64,000 nucleotides of DNA, taken from Lepas anatifera. Its lineage: Eukaryota; Arthropoda; Thecostraca; Lepadidae. Positions 34,020-44,240 of the stretch are shown here, piece after piece. The DNA lies in NCBI GenBank assembly GCA_034440635.1, contig JAOTON010002268.1, positions 186,001-250,000 on the forward strand, read 5' to 3'. How positions within the stretch are numbered: the first letter of the stretch is position 1; each line of letters opens with the position of its first letter. The notes below the pieces were generated by a model. It was not told the DNA's origin. It made no database searches and saw only the letters and a program-made list of their open reading frames with translations. Made by a program: the position numbers and the translations under genes.

Positions 34020-35053
34020 TTAACCCTCGCCCCACCGGGGGGGCCATCGATGGCCCCCCTAAGGTTTTTCCGGGATAGCAGAAAAACGACGAGGCGCAGC
34101 ACCGCGGTTGAGAGCTCTACCTCTCACTGCATCATTTTCCCATCATCCCTAAAATTTTTTACCCCGGGTCACCCAAGGTCAGGTCACCAGACGAGGTCAA
34201 CCAAGGTCACCTCACTTCACCTTTAGAGCTCTGTAAGAGCTACATTTCAAAGTCGATCAATTTGAAACTTCCTACACTTCATGACCCCTCCAGGGTCTAC
34301 AAGGTGTATATCCGGGATTTTTCGATTTCGTGCCCTGAGGTCAGGTCACGAGGCGACCTCTCCCATTGGAAAAGCATGGGGAAAAACTATTTCATGATAT
34401 AAAAGCCACAAAAATGATTGCAAATACTCAGACTGCTCAGAACAACGTTTTTGGACACCCTTTCACGGATCCCAGGGGTCATATTTGCCCTTTGACTTTT
34501 CCAAGGTCATCCAAGGTCACCAGAGGTCAAAAACAGTATTTTAACAATAACTTTTGACCTAATTGAGCTAGAGCAATGAAACAAACACCATCGTGTTTGT
34601 CTTGTCACTGGCTTTTATTTGATGTACGGCAAGGTCACTTTTTGACCTTTCGTGACCTCAGGTCATATTAGGTCACAAGGTGACCTCTGGCGGTCAAACC
34701 ACTGGCGGGAGGTCTTTACGTTCCACATAGCGGAAAAAGTACTGGCAATTTGCTATCAAATGTACTTTACCAGGCCTCAATAGCTCTAATGACATAAGAG
34801 TTATGCCCAGTTTGCTTAATCATTGCATATTTGAGTGAAAATAGCCGATCTTGACCTAATTTGACCTCTGGAGGTCAAACCATTGACCTGAGCACTAAAA
34901 CATGCGAAGTAATTTCTTACTGAATTCACGCGAGCTTTCTATTGCACTTCGCAGATTTGCGCTAACGCCCATATTTTCGGAGTTAGAGGGGGGCCATCGA
35001 TGGCCTCCGGTGGGGCGAAGGTGGCGCCGGACCCCCGGTGGGGCGCGGGTTAA
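34020..35053 (-). mobile_element. TTAA-B4, family B element, complete
   Basis: TTAA at 34020-34023 and 35050-35053, 1034 bp, doubled module on the right. I count about 20 AGGTCA/TGACCT hexamers. At 34504-34529 three AGGTCA are spaced by exactly 4 bases (34504, 34514, 34524), a DR4-DR4 layout. CCAAGGTCA, which fits the FTZ-F1/SF-1/ERR extended half-site, occurs several times. The 63-residue frame starting at 34366 recurs in B2 and B6 only because the elements are copies. Confidence 0.9.
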
Positions 35054-35592
35054 CTGGGACCGAGCCTTGAGAATATGGAACCAAATAAACGCGTTCAAAA
35101 GGTATCTCCCAAATCTTTCCGGCAGCAAAAGTGTGTTCTTCCAAAGACACTATGCTACTCTTCGTCCCACGGCGATTGTGGGAGGCAAGGAACTTAATCC
35201 TTGTTCAGCCAGGGCTCACTCGTCACGACAAAACCAGTGGGCATAACACATGAATTTTTGACTCCAATATGCCTTAACCTGCACATTGTAACAGATATCA
35301 CATGCTCCGCTGATTTCTCTGATGTTAAGTACTTGCATGAGTTGGCTGATTTTTCCTTAAATCTATCCAAAAACAGTCGTGTTTTGGCTACTTCCATAAC
35401 ATTTTGGTGATATTTTTTCCTTTAATCGAGGTTTTCTTCTCCTTCAATGATTTATTTGCATTTTTATTGAACCAAAGATGCCCAAAAAATGATATAAACA
35501 AAGATATAGTAATATTTTTAGGTTACGTTAAAAAGTGCCCTTTTTCCCCCGGGGTGCCCCTCAAAGTTGGTGTGCCCCCCCATACGAAAGCT
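35054..35592. other. Non-repetitive tail of the compound block
   Basis: No domain or known repeat in 35054-35500. From 35530 the sequence is G/C-run rich (CCCCGGGGTGCCCCTC) and leads into the inverted end at 35593-35607. Confidence 0.5.
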
Positions 35593-35607
35593 CTGGCTGC
35601 GCCCCTG

Positions 35608-36150
35608 GGGTGACCCCATCGCGACTGCGTCCACTTGAAGATACATATCTCCTCTTGGGCACTTGAATGGCGACTTCTTTGTGCAGAGTCTTAGCATTGC
35701 TTTCATGATGTGCTCTGGTATCTCCGGGGCATCGAAAGTTTCATGTTGGTAGGCGTTATCAACAAGAATATCTATAGTTTTCTCTACTGGCACGTTAGTA
35801 AATCGACTGGTCACGTCAAGAGATGCAAGCATACCTCTGCGTTCATTACTCTTCAGTATGTCGAGAAATTCCGAGGATGATTTCAAAGAAAATTTACTAG
35901 GCACAAAAGGGCGAATAATTTCATTTAGGGTTTTGGCTAGTTTGTAGGTTGGCAAAGGTATCTATGAAACTATCGGGCGTAAAAGGTTGCCTTGTTTGTG
36001 GGTTTGACGTTACCGTAGAAGTACCCAGGTTTAAAATCCCCCACCACTTTCTCAAGTTTCTTATTTGTTTTCTTGTTTGCGGCATCGATCAATGCGTTGG
36101 CCTGCTTTTTTAGTTATTCAATAGGATTTTTCGTGATCTTCGTAAACTTG
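35608..36150 (-). pseudogene. Penelope-like element reverse transcriptase fragment (broken)
   Basis: Minus-strand translation shows the finger/palm part of a Penelope-like element (PLE) reverse transcriptase: a YGN motif followed by a KPTNK-type stretch near 36020-36045, an LRPIVS motif near 35980, SLDVTSRFTNVPV (domain with the first catalytic Asp) near 35805-35840 and VDAVAMGSP near 35608-35640. The family normally has VDGVAMGSPLG, so one Gly is Ala here. Broken by an in-frame TAA near 36113-36118, a frameshift near 36000, an in-frame TAG near 35970, and at 35607 by a repeat end that cuts exactly after GSP. The downstream YxDD part and the GIY-YIG endonuclease are not found in the window. 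PLEs are eukaryotic retroelements common in invertebrates. Confidence 0.85.
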
Positions 36151-36347
36151 TCACCTTTATAGTCATAATCACCTTTATAATCACCTTTATATAATCACCT
36201 TTTTCTATAAAATTCAACACAATATGCTCAGAAAATAATCTGCTTCCCCGTTCTTCAAACATATATATAAATCCTGTTCGCGCCATTTTTGTTTTAATCA
36301 GTAGTTTTACAACACAAAATTGAACCCGGCATGTAAAAATCACCCCA
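36151..36347. other. Short TATAATCACCTTT repeats and unknown flank
   Basis: At 36152-36205 the phrase ATAATCACCTTTAT occurs about three times. The rest could be more of the Penelope-like element but shows no motif. Confidence 0.4.
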
Positions 36348-37197
36348 TTAACCCGCGCCCCACCGGGGGTCTAGCGCCACCTTCGCCCCACCGGGGGGCA
36401 TCGATGGCCCCCCTCTAACTACGACAATATGGGCGTTAGCGTAAATCTGCAAAGTGTAATAGAAAGCTAACGTGCATTCAGTAAGAAATTACTTCACATG
36501 TTTTAGTGCTCAGATCAATAGTTTGACCTCCAGAGGTCATATTAGGTCAAGATCGGCAATTTTCACTCAAATATGCAATGCTTAAGCAAACTGGGCAGAA
36601 CTCTTATGCCATTAGAGCTACTGAAGTCTGGTAAAGTACATTTCATAGGAAATTGTCAGTCCTTTTTCCGCTATGTGAAACGTAAAGATCTCCCGCCAGT
36701 GGTTTGACCTCCAGAGGTCACCTCATGACCTAAGATGACCTGAGGTCACGAAAAATCAGAAAGTGACCATGCTGTATATCAAATGAAAGCCAGTGACAAG
36801 ACAAACACGATGGTGTTTGTTTCAGCGCTCTAGCTTAATTAGGTCAAATTTTTTGTCAAAATACTGTTTTTGACCCCTGGTGACCTTGGATGACCTTGGA
36901 GAGGTCAAAGGGCAAATATGGCCCCTGGAATCCGTGAAAGGGTGTCCAAGAACGTTTTTCTGATCAAGCTGAGCATTTTCAATCGCTTTTGTGACTTTTA
37001 GATCATAAGACAGCTTTTCCCCATGCTTTTTCAATGGGAGAGGTCACCTCGTGATCTGACCTCAGGGCACGAAATCGAAAAATCCCGGATATACAACTTG
37101 TAGACCCTGGAGGGGCCATAAACTGTAGGAAGTTTCAAATCGATCGATTTCGAAATGTAGCTCTTACAGAGCTCTAAAGTTGAAGTGAGGTGACCTT
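36348..37197 (+). mobile_element. TTAA-B5, family B element truncated on the right
   Basis: TTAA at 36348-36351, then the doubled module and CATCGATGGCCCCCC. Family B similarity is continuous to about 37197 (GAAGTGAGGTGACCTT), then switches abruptly to TAGTCAGATAT repeats. The last 180 bp and the right TTAA are missing. The truncation point lies inside the TGACCT-rich subterminal region. Confidence 0.85.
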
Positions 37198-37308
37198 ATT
37201 AGTCAGATATATTAGTCAGAGATTGAAGGTATATTTAGTCAGATATTGAAGCAGCATGCTGTATAAGTTATGTTGCAAAAAACAGCGTCATTTCTTAACA
37301 GCGTCACA
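37198..37308. repeat. Short TTAGTCAGATAT repeats at the B5 break
   Basis: The phrase TTAGTCAGAT occurs three times between 37198 and 37250, directly at the point where B5 ends. Confidence 0.6.
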
Positions 37309-37710
37309 AATTTGTCCAGTGCCAGATCTAGCCGGTAGATTCTGGGGGACAAGCCAGTTGGATAGAAAAAAACGGCATGGATCCACCATTTAACCACACT
37401 GTACGTTTTGGATAAAAATCCAAGAACCGATATGCAGTAAAAAATCGTCGTGGGGTCAAACATGTGGCCATAAGATGCTTATTTTGCTTTCCAATGCCCA
37501 ATGCTTACACTGAAACTGACTGGTTCTGTTTGAAGTTGGGAGTTGAAGCACCAAAACCTGGCTTATTAGCTAAAAAGGCGTCGGGGCAAAAAGGAGGTCG
37601 ACAACTTTCAGGGGAGCAAAAACATAGGTTTGCCCGAGCTTTTACGTTTGGGGTGGGGCAAATGCCTGTTTTGCCCCCTCTCCCCACCTGGATCCGCCAC
37701 TGAATTTGTC
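37309..37710 (-). mobile_element. hAT-type MITE, 386 bp, with perfect 8-bp TSD
   Basis: The element proper is 37317-37702: left end CAGTGCCAGATCTAG, right end CTGGATCCGCCACTG, imperfect inverted repeats of 15 bp. It is flanked by AATTTGTC at 37309-37316 and 37703-37710. The interior has GGGGCAAAA and TTTTGCCCCC runs near the right end. This copy fixes the class of the many GGATCCAG-ended pieces in the window: 8-bp target duplication, therefore hAT-like. Non-coding. Confidence 0.9.
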
Positions 37711-38459
37711 CTAACTTCAGCTCCAGTAAACCGGCTGCAGATTTACTTTCTCCAAGTAGACAATGTTAGAGACCGTGCCTGACTGACACTGACCGAACCT
37801 ATATAGAGCTGATCTACAGGTGGGTGGGTTGGGTGTCGGGTGAACGTGGCTGAGGTGTAAAGTTTGCAGAAGCTTTTCTTGCAGCTCACATTCCTTTGAA
37901 GGGTGGTGCAGCGAGGCTCATTTATGAGCAACGTCATGTCACCCTGGCGCTACCTTGGGCTCATAATTAAAAGTTTTGAATGTCATAAACTTGAATATAT
38001 CTCCAAATTGATATGAATATGTTTCTGTTAGTTTATAGAAGAGTACACATCAGTGTGGACGTAAAGCGGAGTGTGACAAGTAAGATATCACATCGAACAT
38101 TTATATACTTCAAAACAGTCTGAAAGGCACAAGCTTCGTCGTCCATATGCTGTTGGCAAACTGGAACAGACGCAAACAGGACATGTCTTCTGTACACGTG
38201 CGCAGAGTGTGTGCGTGTGGCCCAGGGGAGGTCAGAGATAGCCGGGCTCAGAAGATTAGTGCCGAGCGGTGTGTTAGATCGCCGGGGACACGAGACAACA
38301 CACTGGCGGCTGCTCAATTATTCAGGTGACAGAGACCCTCTCCGGCGAAAACATAATACCAGCCCGGACACACGCCAGTGTCAGACAACGCAAACACTGA
38401 ACAGCATCGGCGCAGAGGCCTGGCAGATATACAGGCACTAACGAGGAGAGAAGAGAGGG

Positions 38460-38460
<1 letters not shown>
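37711..38460. other. Unique DNA, moderately GC-rich at about 38130-38440
   Basis: No gene recognised. Frames of 60-94 residues on both strands without domain signature. Confidence 0.45.

Positions 38461-38499
<39 letters not shown>
38461..38499. repeat. (GA)n microsatellite
   Basis: Nearly pure GA dinucleotide run of about 39 bp. It produces the RERERE stretch seen in overlapping frames. Confidence 0.97.
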
Positions 38500-38502
<3 letters not shown>

Positions 38503-40219
38503 TGTTGCTTACCTCAAAATCATAAAGCGACAATCGTGTCGGCTCCTTTTACCTTTGGTGCTCAGAGACATGTTGATCTCAATATTGTTTCCGTTTTTGC
38601 CAAACTTTGGCAATGTTCTGTCTTGAAACACTATGCTATCTTAAAACAACATATTTAGGTTCCAACGAGCTGCCTGTGCTTCAAATTGTACTTCGGTGAC
38701 AGACCAACTCAAAATAGAAACAGTGTTGTCGTCTTCCAGTTTAGTGCCTGACGTCACAGTTTTCCTCCGCAATTGAGTGACTCCTAGAACAAACTTTAAT
38801 CTGTCGAAGTCACAGCTTCAAAGTGAGATGTTTGTGGGAGGGTGTATGTCTGGTCAGTGATCATTAGTCCACCGGACCAGACTATCCAGCGGCTTCAGAA
38901 ACCGGTGACTGGTGGTATTTACACCCGCAACGCCGAACGCCCACATCAGACATCAATGCATAAGGTTAGGTGATGCTGGCTGACAAGTCTTAATTGCGCC
39001 CCAAGGCAGCTCTCCACAAATAAAGTGGTGGCCAAATGATGGGGTGAAGGTGGGTGCTTGCTACGGCTCCAACTGCACGTGCCAGGGACATCAGGTGTCA
39101 CCAATACTCGCTCAATCGATTATCTTCACCAAATGAGTTAAGGCGAGACAGAAGTTCAAGGCATATCACTGTCGGATCCAAGGGGGGTCGAAGGGGCTGT
39201 GGCCGCCTCCAAAGCCTAAAATAGTATCTTTTGACCCCCCAAAGGACCATTGTCTTACAAAATACTATGTTTTTGCGGTTTCTTCTCAATTCAGCCCCTG
39301 CGCCCAAAACGTTGGCCCCCTCACCTAATTTCAGTGTTCTGTTGTTTGGGAAATTGGGTTGGGCTAAATCATGCGAAATTTAATTGCATGCGTACGGTGG
39401 AATGAATGATATACCCTGGAAAAACATGGGCCCAGTTCAGATCCTGTCTGCCTTGAAATTAAAAAGAGGTGACGTAGTGCAATGATTTGATTGTTGTAAA
39501 ACGGTTCGGTGAATTTCTCAAATTTCGTATTCTGTAGTTTTGATTCGTTTTATTGTCGGTAGTGTCGTGAGGTACTTTGATAATTGCTAAACAAACTGAT
39601 AATTGCAGAACACGTTCCGCGGTTCTAAGTCTAATGGAGACTATAGAGAAGATAATCGCAGGAATGCCACTATTGAAGAAAACGATAATGGAACAATAGG
39701 CTAGTGAACTTCTATACCCTGGAGGAGGAAGGAGGAGAAAGGAGTCGAAGACCCAAGGGGGACAGCCTATACCACCTGGGGGACATTTGTTGCGTTTCGA
39801 GGAGCACCGTCCTGACGTTTTGTACGCTTTTTCTAGGCTTTGGACGTTTTAAAAGACCTACTGGGAAGGAGCTGAGCAAAACAGAGTAAAGTGGCACTGC
39901 CGTCTGGAAAAGGGTTGGTCAAAGAGCTGAACGGAAGTATGTGGTTCTACTGGACGGGCAGCAAAGAATGAAGCACGCCAGAAAACAGTGCGCCTCTGCT
40001 AAAGTAACCTCCTACAGCCAATTCTAAGGCGCTGGTACCGCACAGTCCATTTATTCCAAAGGTGTTCAGGTATTCTAAAGGTGTTCATTTATTCCAAAGG
40101 TCTTGGGCGCCCGGCGTCCCAAGTTGGCGGTTCTCAGACCCTAAGGAGGAGAGGGGCTACAGCCCTCACCGGCCACCCCTTGAAATAGCCCTCTAATAGG
40201 TATGTACATCCAACCATAT
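38500..40219. other. Unique DNA, one possible hAT-like end
   Basis: At about 39166-39195 CACTGTCGGATCCAAGG followed by a G run resembles a GGATCCAG-type terminus; no partner end is clear. Near 40055-40105 ATTCCAAAGGTGTTCAG/ATTCTAAAGGTGTTCAT/ATTCCAAAGGTCTTGGG is a three-copy 23-25 bp repeat. No gene. Confidence 0.45.
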
Positions 40220-40496
40220 CAGGGTTGGATCCAGGATTAGCGGATCCAGGATTGTCAATCGGGAGGGGCACTTTCGGGTGGGAGGGCGTCATCCGGATCA
40301 GGGGGGCGCTACTTTTGGCCGGAAAAAACCTATCCTGTGGGCGCTGAATCCTATCGGTGGGCTCCAATATACGCAACCTGACGAAGAGCGACATTTCAGT
40401 GGGGGCATCACCTTTCAGGGGCGCCGTGGCCCTTATAGGGGGTCCCTTGGTTCGATCAGGGGAGGCACCTGCCCCCTTGCTCCCCCTGGATCCGCG
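40220..40496 (+). mobile_element. GGATCCAG-ended element with minisatellite interior
   Basis: Starts CAGGGTTGGATCCAGG and closes near CCCCCTGGATCCGCG (about 40482-40496). Interior is G-rich, about ten diverged units of 24-27 bp (GGGGGCGCTACTTTTGGCC type). Related to 22565-22755 and 48440-48715. The expected CTG terminus after CCGC is degenerate and no target duplication is evident. It creates most of an open frame of 183 codons that has no protein signature. Confidence 0.6.
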
Positions 40497-41515
40497 TATG
40501 CATCGAGCATCATATCAACTGCAATGCCTCTTGCGACAATGAGTTCGAGTGTAACACAGACAGAGAATCGCCAGTTCATGATTGGACTATTATCCGGAGG
40601 AACACCCAAGAATCCATACTTCAGCAGCGGACCATTCATATTGTCCATCAGCCGGCTGTGCAGGTTGCCAAGAAAAGCGGCGGCAGCGGCGGCGGCTAAT
40701 GTGTGTGACACAGCTGCGCAGGCCCGGGGCGGCCACCTGGCGATAGCCTGGAATGTGGCCTGGATGCAGCAACATCTGAAGCTGTGTGAAAGTCGGCCCG
40801 ATAGCCTGCGATGCGTCAGCGCCACATGACTGTGCGGAAGCTGTCGGCAGGCATTTGTCGGCTGGTTGCCCGGTTGGATTCGGGGCGGATTGGTAGCGAT
40901 AGGTGCAAGACTTCAAAGCTTTGTCCCAATCAGCTAGCTCTTATTTGAAGGAAAAGTGAAGGGCATGGTATTGTATGAAGCTACATGTGTTCTGAAGCAG
41001 GCTATTTTTAGCATGTTAACTGGAGGGCCATTTTTCCCCCAGTCGGCAGAAATTCCCACCCCTCAGTGATCGGCAATTGGACCTCCAGTGAAATAAACAG
41101 GGGAAGGCTGCAAATTGGATAGACGTCAACTCACGTAACGAAAATAAGACCGAACACCACCCGATAATAATTATTTTGTTCTATTGGTCGTCCCACATTA
41201 GCAATCCACAAAAAATTGTGCTAGAAAATTTCCACCAGTGGTTGTCTACTCCATCGTGCGAAAACGAAACAAAACGCATAGTTGCAGGAAATCCCGGCAA
41301 AGCAGCCTCAGCATCAACTAATCACAGATCTGGAGCCTACAACCAATCAAATATCCGACCAGAAGCCTCCGACCCAGCCAGTTCCGTGGGATTGCATGAT
41401 GTTCTCATTTCACACGTTGTCAGTTGATAGCACTCAGAGCTCGTTTGTGGATCAGGCGGGACACGGTGTAGTCAAAGCGCGTCAGAATGTTTGCTGGTGC
41501 GGTGGTGTGAATTGC
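40497..41515. other. Unique DNA with GC-rich stretch at about 40660-40870
   Basis: Frames open on both strands in the GC-rich part; no domain. CGG-rich run at 40675-40700 (GCGGCGGCAGCGGCGGCGG). Confidence 0.45.
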
Positions 41516-42361
41516 TTAACACGCGCATTGACGGGGGCGGGTACCCGCCCCCCTCGGGTTTTTCGGAGACAGTAGAAAAACGGCGGCGCGTAGCGCCGCC
41601 GTACTTGGTATACCTTTTCCCTCATCATTTTTACAACTTCTGTGAAAATTTTAAGGTTAGGTCATCTCAGGTCAGGTCACCAGTACAGGTCAAGTGACCC
41701 GACCTCAAAAAAGTTTAAGATAGCATAAGTCGGAGCAGGGTGAACTTATCCGATTGAAACTCATATCACATAATGGCCCCACCGAGTTCTCTAACATATG
41801 TTCCGGTATTTTTGATATCGATGACCTAAGTTCAGGTACGAGGCATGACCTCTCCATTGGAAATACATGGGAAAATGGTTTTTACGAAATAACTCAGTAA
41901 CGGATGGTGATAGAGCATTTATTTTAGCTGCATTAGACTCGCCTGGGCTTTGTGGTTCTAATGATATGCATTTTATATAATTTGACCCTGACCTGACCTC
42001 AGGTCAGGTCAAATCCTTGATTTGACCTAGCAAGGTCAAATTATATATCATTAGATTCGGCTTGCTAAGAGGATTCATACAGTTCAAGTCGTTTTGCTCT
42101 ATCTTCACTTGTTCAGATGTAATGCCCGAAAAACTGAATTTTACATGTTATCCCTATGACGGGCATGTTTTGACCTCTCGTGACCTTAAATGTGACCTGA
42201 CAAAAAAATGGTACAAATGTTTTCGATGGAGAAGTAGATGGGCAACCCAACGCCGTTTACCGTTTTTTGCTACATACCGTGGTTCTCGAGATCTTAGGGG
42301 GCGGGTACCCGCCCCCCGTCAATGCGAAGGTGGCTCAGACCCCCGTCAATGCGCGTGTTAA
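41516..42361 (-). mobile_element. TTAA-A5, family A element, complete
   Basis: TTAA at 41516-41519 and 42358-42361, 846 bp. Single module left, doubled right. Palindrome GGGGGCGGGTACCCGCCCCC at the left end (about 41535-41554), hairpin GGCGGCGCGTAGCGCCGCC at 41583-41601, central TGACCT/AGGTCA palindrome at about 41989-42011. It has intact ends and high similarity to A3 and A6, so it is among the younger copies. Confidence 0.92.
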
Positions 42362-43369
42362 CCTATTTATTTTTTATTAGGGTGGCAGCATACGTAAAAT
42401 TCATAGTGAGATTGCTGCATCAAACTGTTTTCTGTAGACTTGGTACGTTATTAGTTGGGCTTTCTCATCAATTCCTTGATGTTGAAAATCGACAGAGATT
42501 ATATATTCAGCCAAGTCCTTTGCCAAATATCAAACTGGCTTCTGAGAAACCCATCCAACGGAGAAAGAGTTGGCAACGCTGTATGACCCTGACAGTTTAT
42601 GTGTTGATAAGCCACAAAAATTATTCACTGGTTTTTGCACTAGATTTCCCGGATGATTTTGATAGCAGCAACTGCACATAATAAATAGTAGGTATGTAGA
42701 TACATAAAAGCTTGTCTCGATTTAGCCTATAAGCTACATGTGTTCGATAACTTAGGAATTTATTCACCTTGCCACACTGATAAAGAAAAAGAAGAAAATA
42801 AATTATTAATCTTGAATACAGTGCGGCATCACCAACAGAAGTCGTTTCTTATTTTGTTCGTCACCGGCTTCTGACAATAATTTAAAATTGGGAAACATTT
42901 TTTAACACTGACGCGTCTAAGTTTTATTACCCCCCTCCCTCCAAATGAGGTATTAATCCACTGGAGACACTATTACGTTCAGCACAAGAAAAGAGCCCCC
43001 CTGATTTTTCCTTAAAATGCCCGGTTCTGAAGTGAGTTTTATTTGACTGGCGAGCCTCGCTGGTGCTGCTGTGTTAAATGCCAATAATTGCGATCAGCAT
43101 GGCATTTGCTTTTTAAGACAAGTTAAGTGACAACTCAGCTGTCCCCAGGCGTGAAATATGGTTAAATCATGTCAGCAACGCTTAAAATGTAGCGGCTTCA
43201 GAATATAGGTTTGCTTCCGGCTTTTATCTACCTTTTATTTATAAGTTGTTTTCTTCTTTTGAACTCCCCAAGCAGGCCATGAGTTAGGTAATCATTACGG
43301 AATTATTTTTCCCCATTAATCCTAATCACTTCTGCGGCGCGTAACTGTTTACCCATTTCTCCCGGCCTC
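42362..43369. other. Unique AT-rich DNA, no gene recognised
   Basis: A 119-codon frame (42322-42681) starts inside A5 and continues to 42681. Its non-element part has no recognisable domain. Otherwise nothing. Confidence 0.45.
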
Positions 43370-44240
43370 TCCCCGATTGCCGCTTTGTCACTCACTCGCG
43401 TATTCCGGCCGGGTCGTGTCCGAAACATCGCAGCCAGCTGCTGAATTATTTAGAGCACCCTTTCATCTGTCGGCCACCGGCCTCCTGGCCCCGTAAAAAG
43501 CACCTCAACTCGATAACTTCCACAATAAACCGACGCCGTCTCCTAAAACATTGTAGAGGCGGCGTCGATATCTCACCGCACGCCGGACGCCGGTCATTTA
43601 TTTCGAAATTACCGGCGAAATTGTGTCATATTTTGGCCACAAATAATGAGAGGGTTCTGCGGGCTCGGCTCAGCAGAGCTCCCCAGGGTAGGAGCAGCCG
43701 ACCGGCGCGCCGCCAACGGCACAACCAATCGCCGCCGGCGCATTTACCAAGCGGCCACGCCGGCTCATAACTTTTGTCGGTTGAAATTGAGTTGGAAACA
43801 ATTTCCTTAAGTGATACACACAACGCCTGCAGAAGCGCTACACCGCAGGTTGCCCCGCGATTTCCGATCTAAGACGCCCGGCGTTCGACATGCGGTGTTG
43901 GACGTGTCTCGGGACAAGAATCGCTGATTACGGCTCCGGCGGCTGCGCGGGTCGGGCCGCCGTTCATGATGCCCGCCTCGTGCCCGGCTCGTCGGCGCGA
44001 CGCTGCGGAGCTGCGCTCCGCCGACGGCGGCACGTCGCACCGTTTTTTATCAGTGTTTATCGGTAGTGCCGGTCGACGGGGGAAATTTGCGTGACAATAG
44101 GGACTGAGGACTGAATGGGGCAGACAGAGAGAGGGCATTCCAGCGGGTGGCGGTGGCATGCCTCATTAGGTCCGTCGTCAGACAAGGGGCTGTAGTTCGC
44201 CGCCGCCGCCGCCTCGTTCGCACCTGTCTGCCAGCGAGAA
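43370..44240. other. GC-rich unique island
   Basis: About 870 bp clearly richer in G and C than the surroundings, containing GCGGCGTCGATATCTC, CCGACGCCGTCTCC and CGCCGCCGCCGCCTCG phrases and AT-rich islets such as GGTCATTTATTTCG and ACAAATAATGAG. At 43534-43565 ACGCCGTCTCC...AGGCGGCGTC forms a short hairpin. Open on the minus strand in several frames (up to 125 residues) without a domain. Candidate CpG-rich regulatory or promoter DNA by composition only. Confidence 0.4.

Larger units (their letters stand above)
24896..35607. mobile_element. Compound repeat block with 15-bp inverted ends
   Basis: The left edge CAGGGGCGCAGCCAG (24896-24910) is the exact reverse complement of the right edge CTGGCTGCGCCCCTG (35593-35607). 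Between them lie four head units of about 300 bp, arrays of an approximately 20-bp unit, a nested hAT element and four TTAA elements. The 8 bases outside the two edges do not match, so I cannot claim that both edges belong to one insertion event; the right edge interrupts a Penelope-like element while the left one abuts a microsatellite. Without nested elements the block is about 4.6 kb. No transposase frame found. Confidence 0.55.

Noticed and set aside
34366..34557. 63-codon frame recurring almost unchanged in several places
   Set aside because: It lies inside family B elements, so recurrence reflects element copies; the frame is damaged in other B copies and carries no domain.
24896..35607. 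A single intact 10.7-kb transposon with proven target duplication
   Set aside because: The 8 bases outside the two inverted ends differ and the left edge abuts a microsatellite, so one insertion event is not shown.
40278..40829. 183-codon open frame on the plus strand
   Set aside because: It spans a minisatellite-like element and a GC-rich stretch; the opposite strand is also open and there is no recognisable domain.
43370..44240. A Hox or other developmental gene cluster region
   Set aside because: Only AT-rich islets within GC-rich DNA suggest it; no homeobox or other coding exon is visible anywhere in the window.
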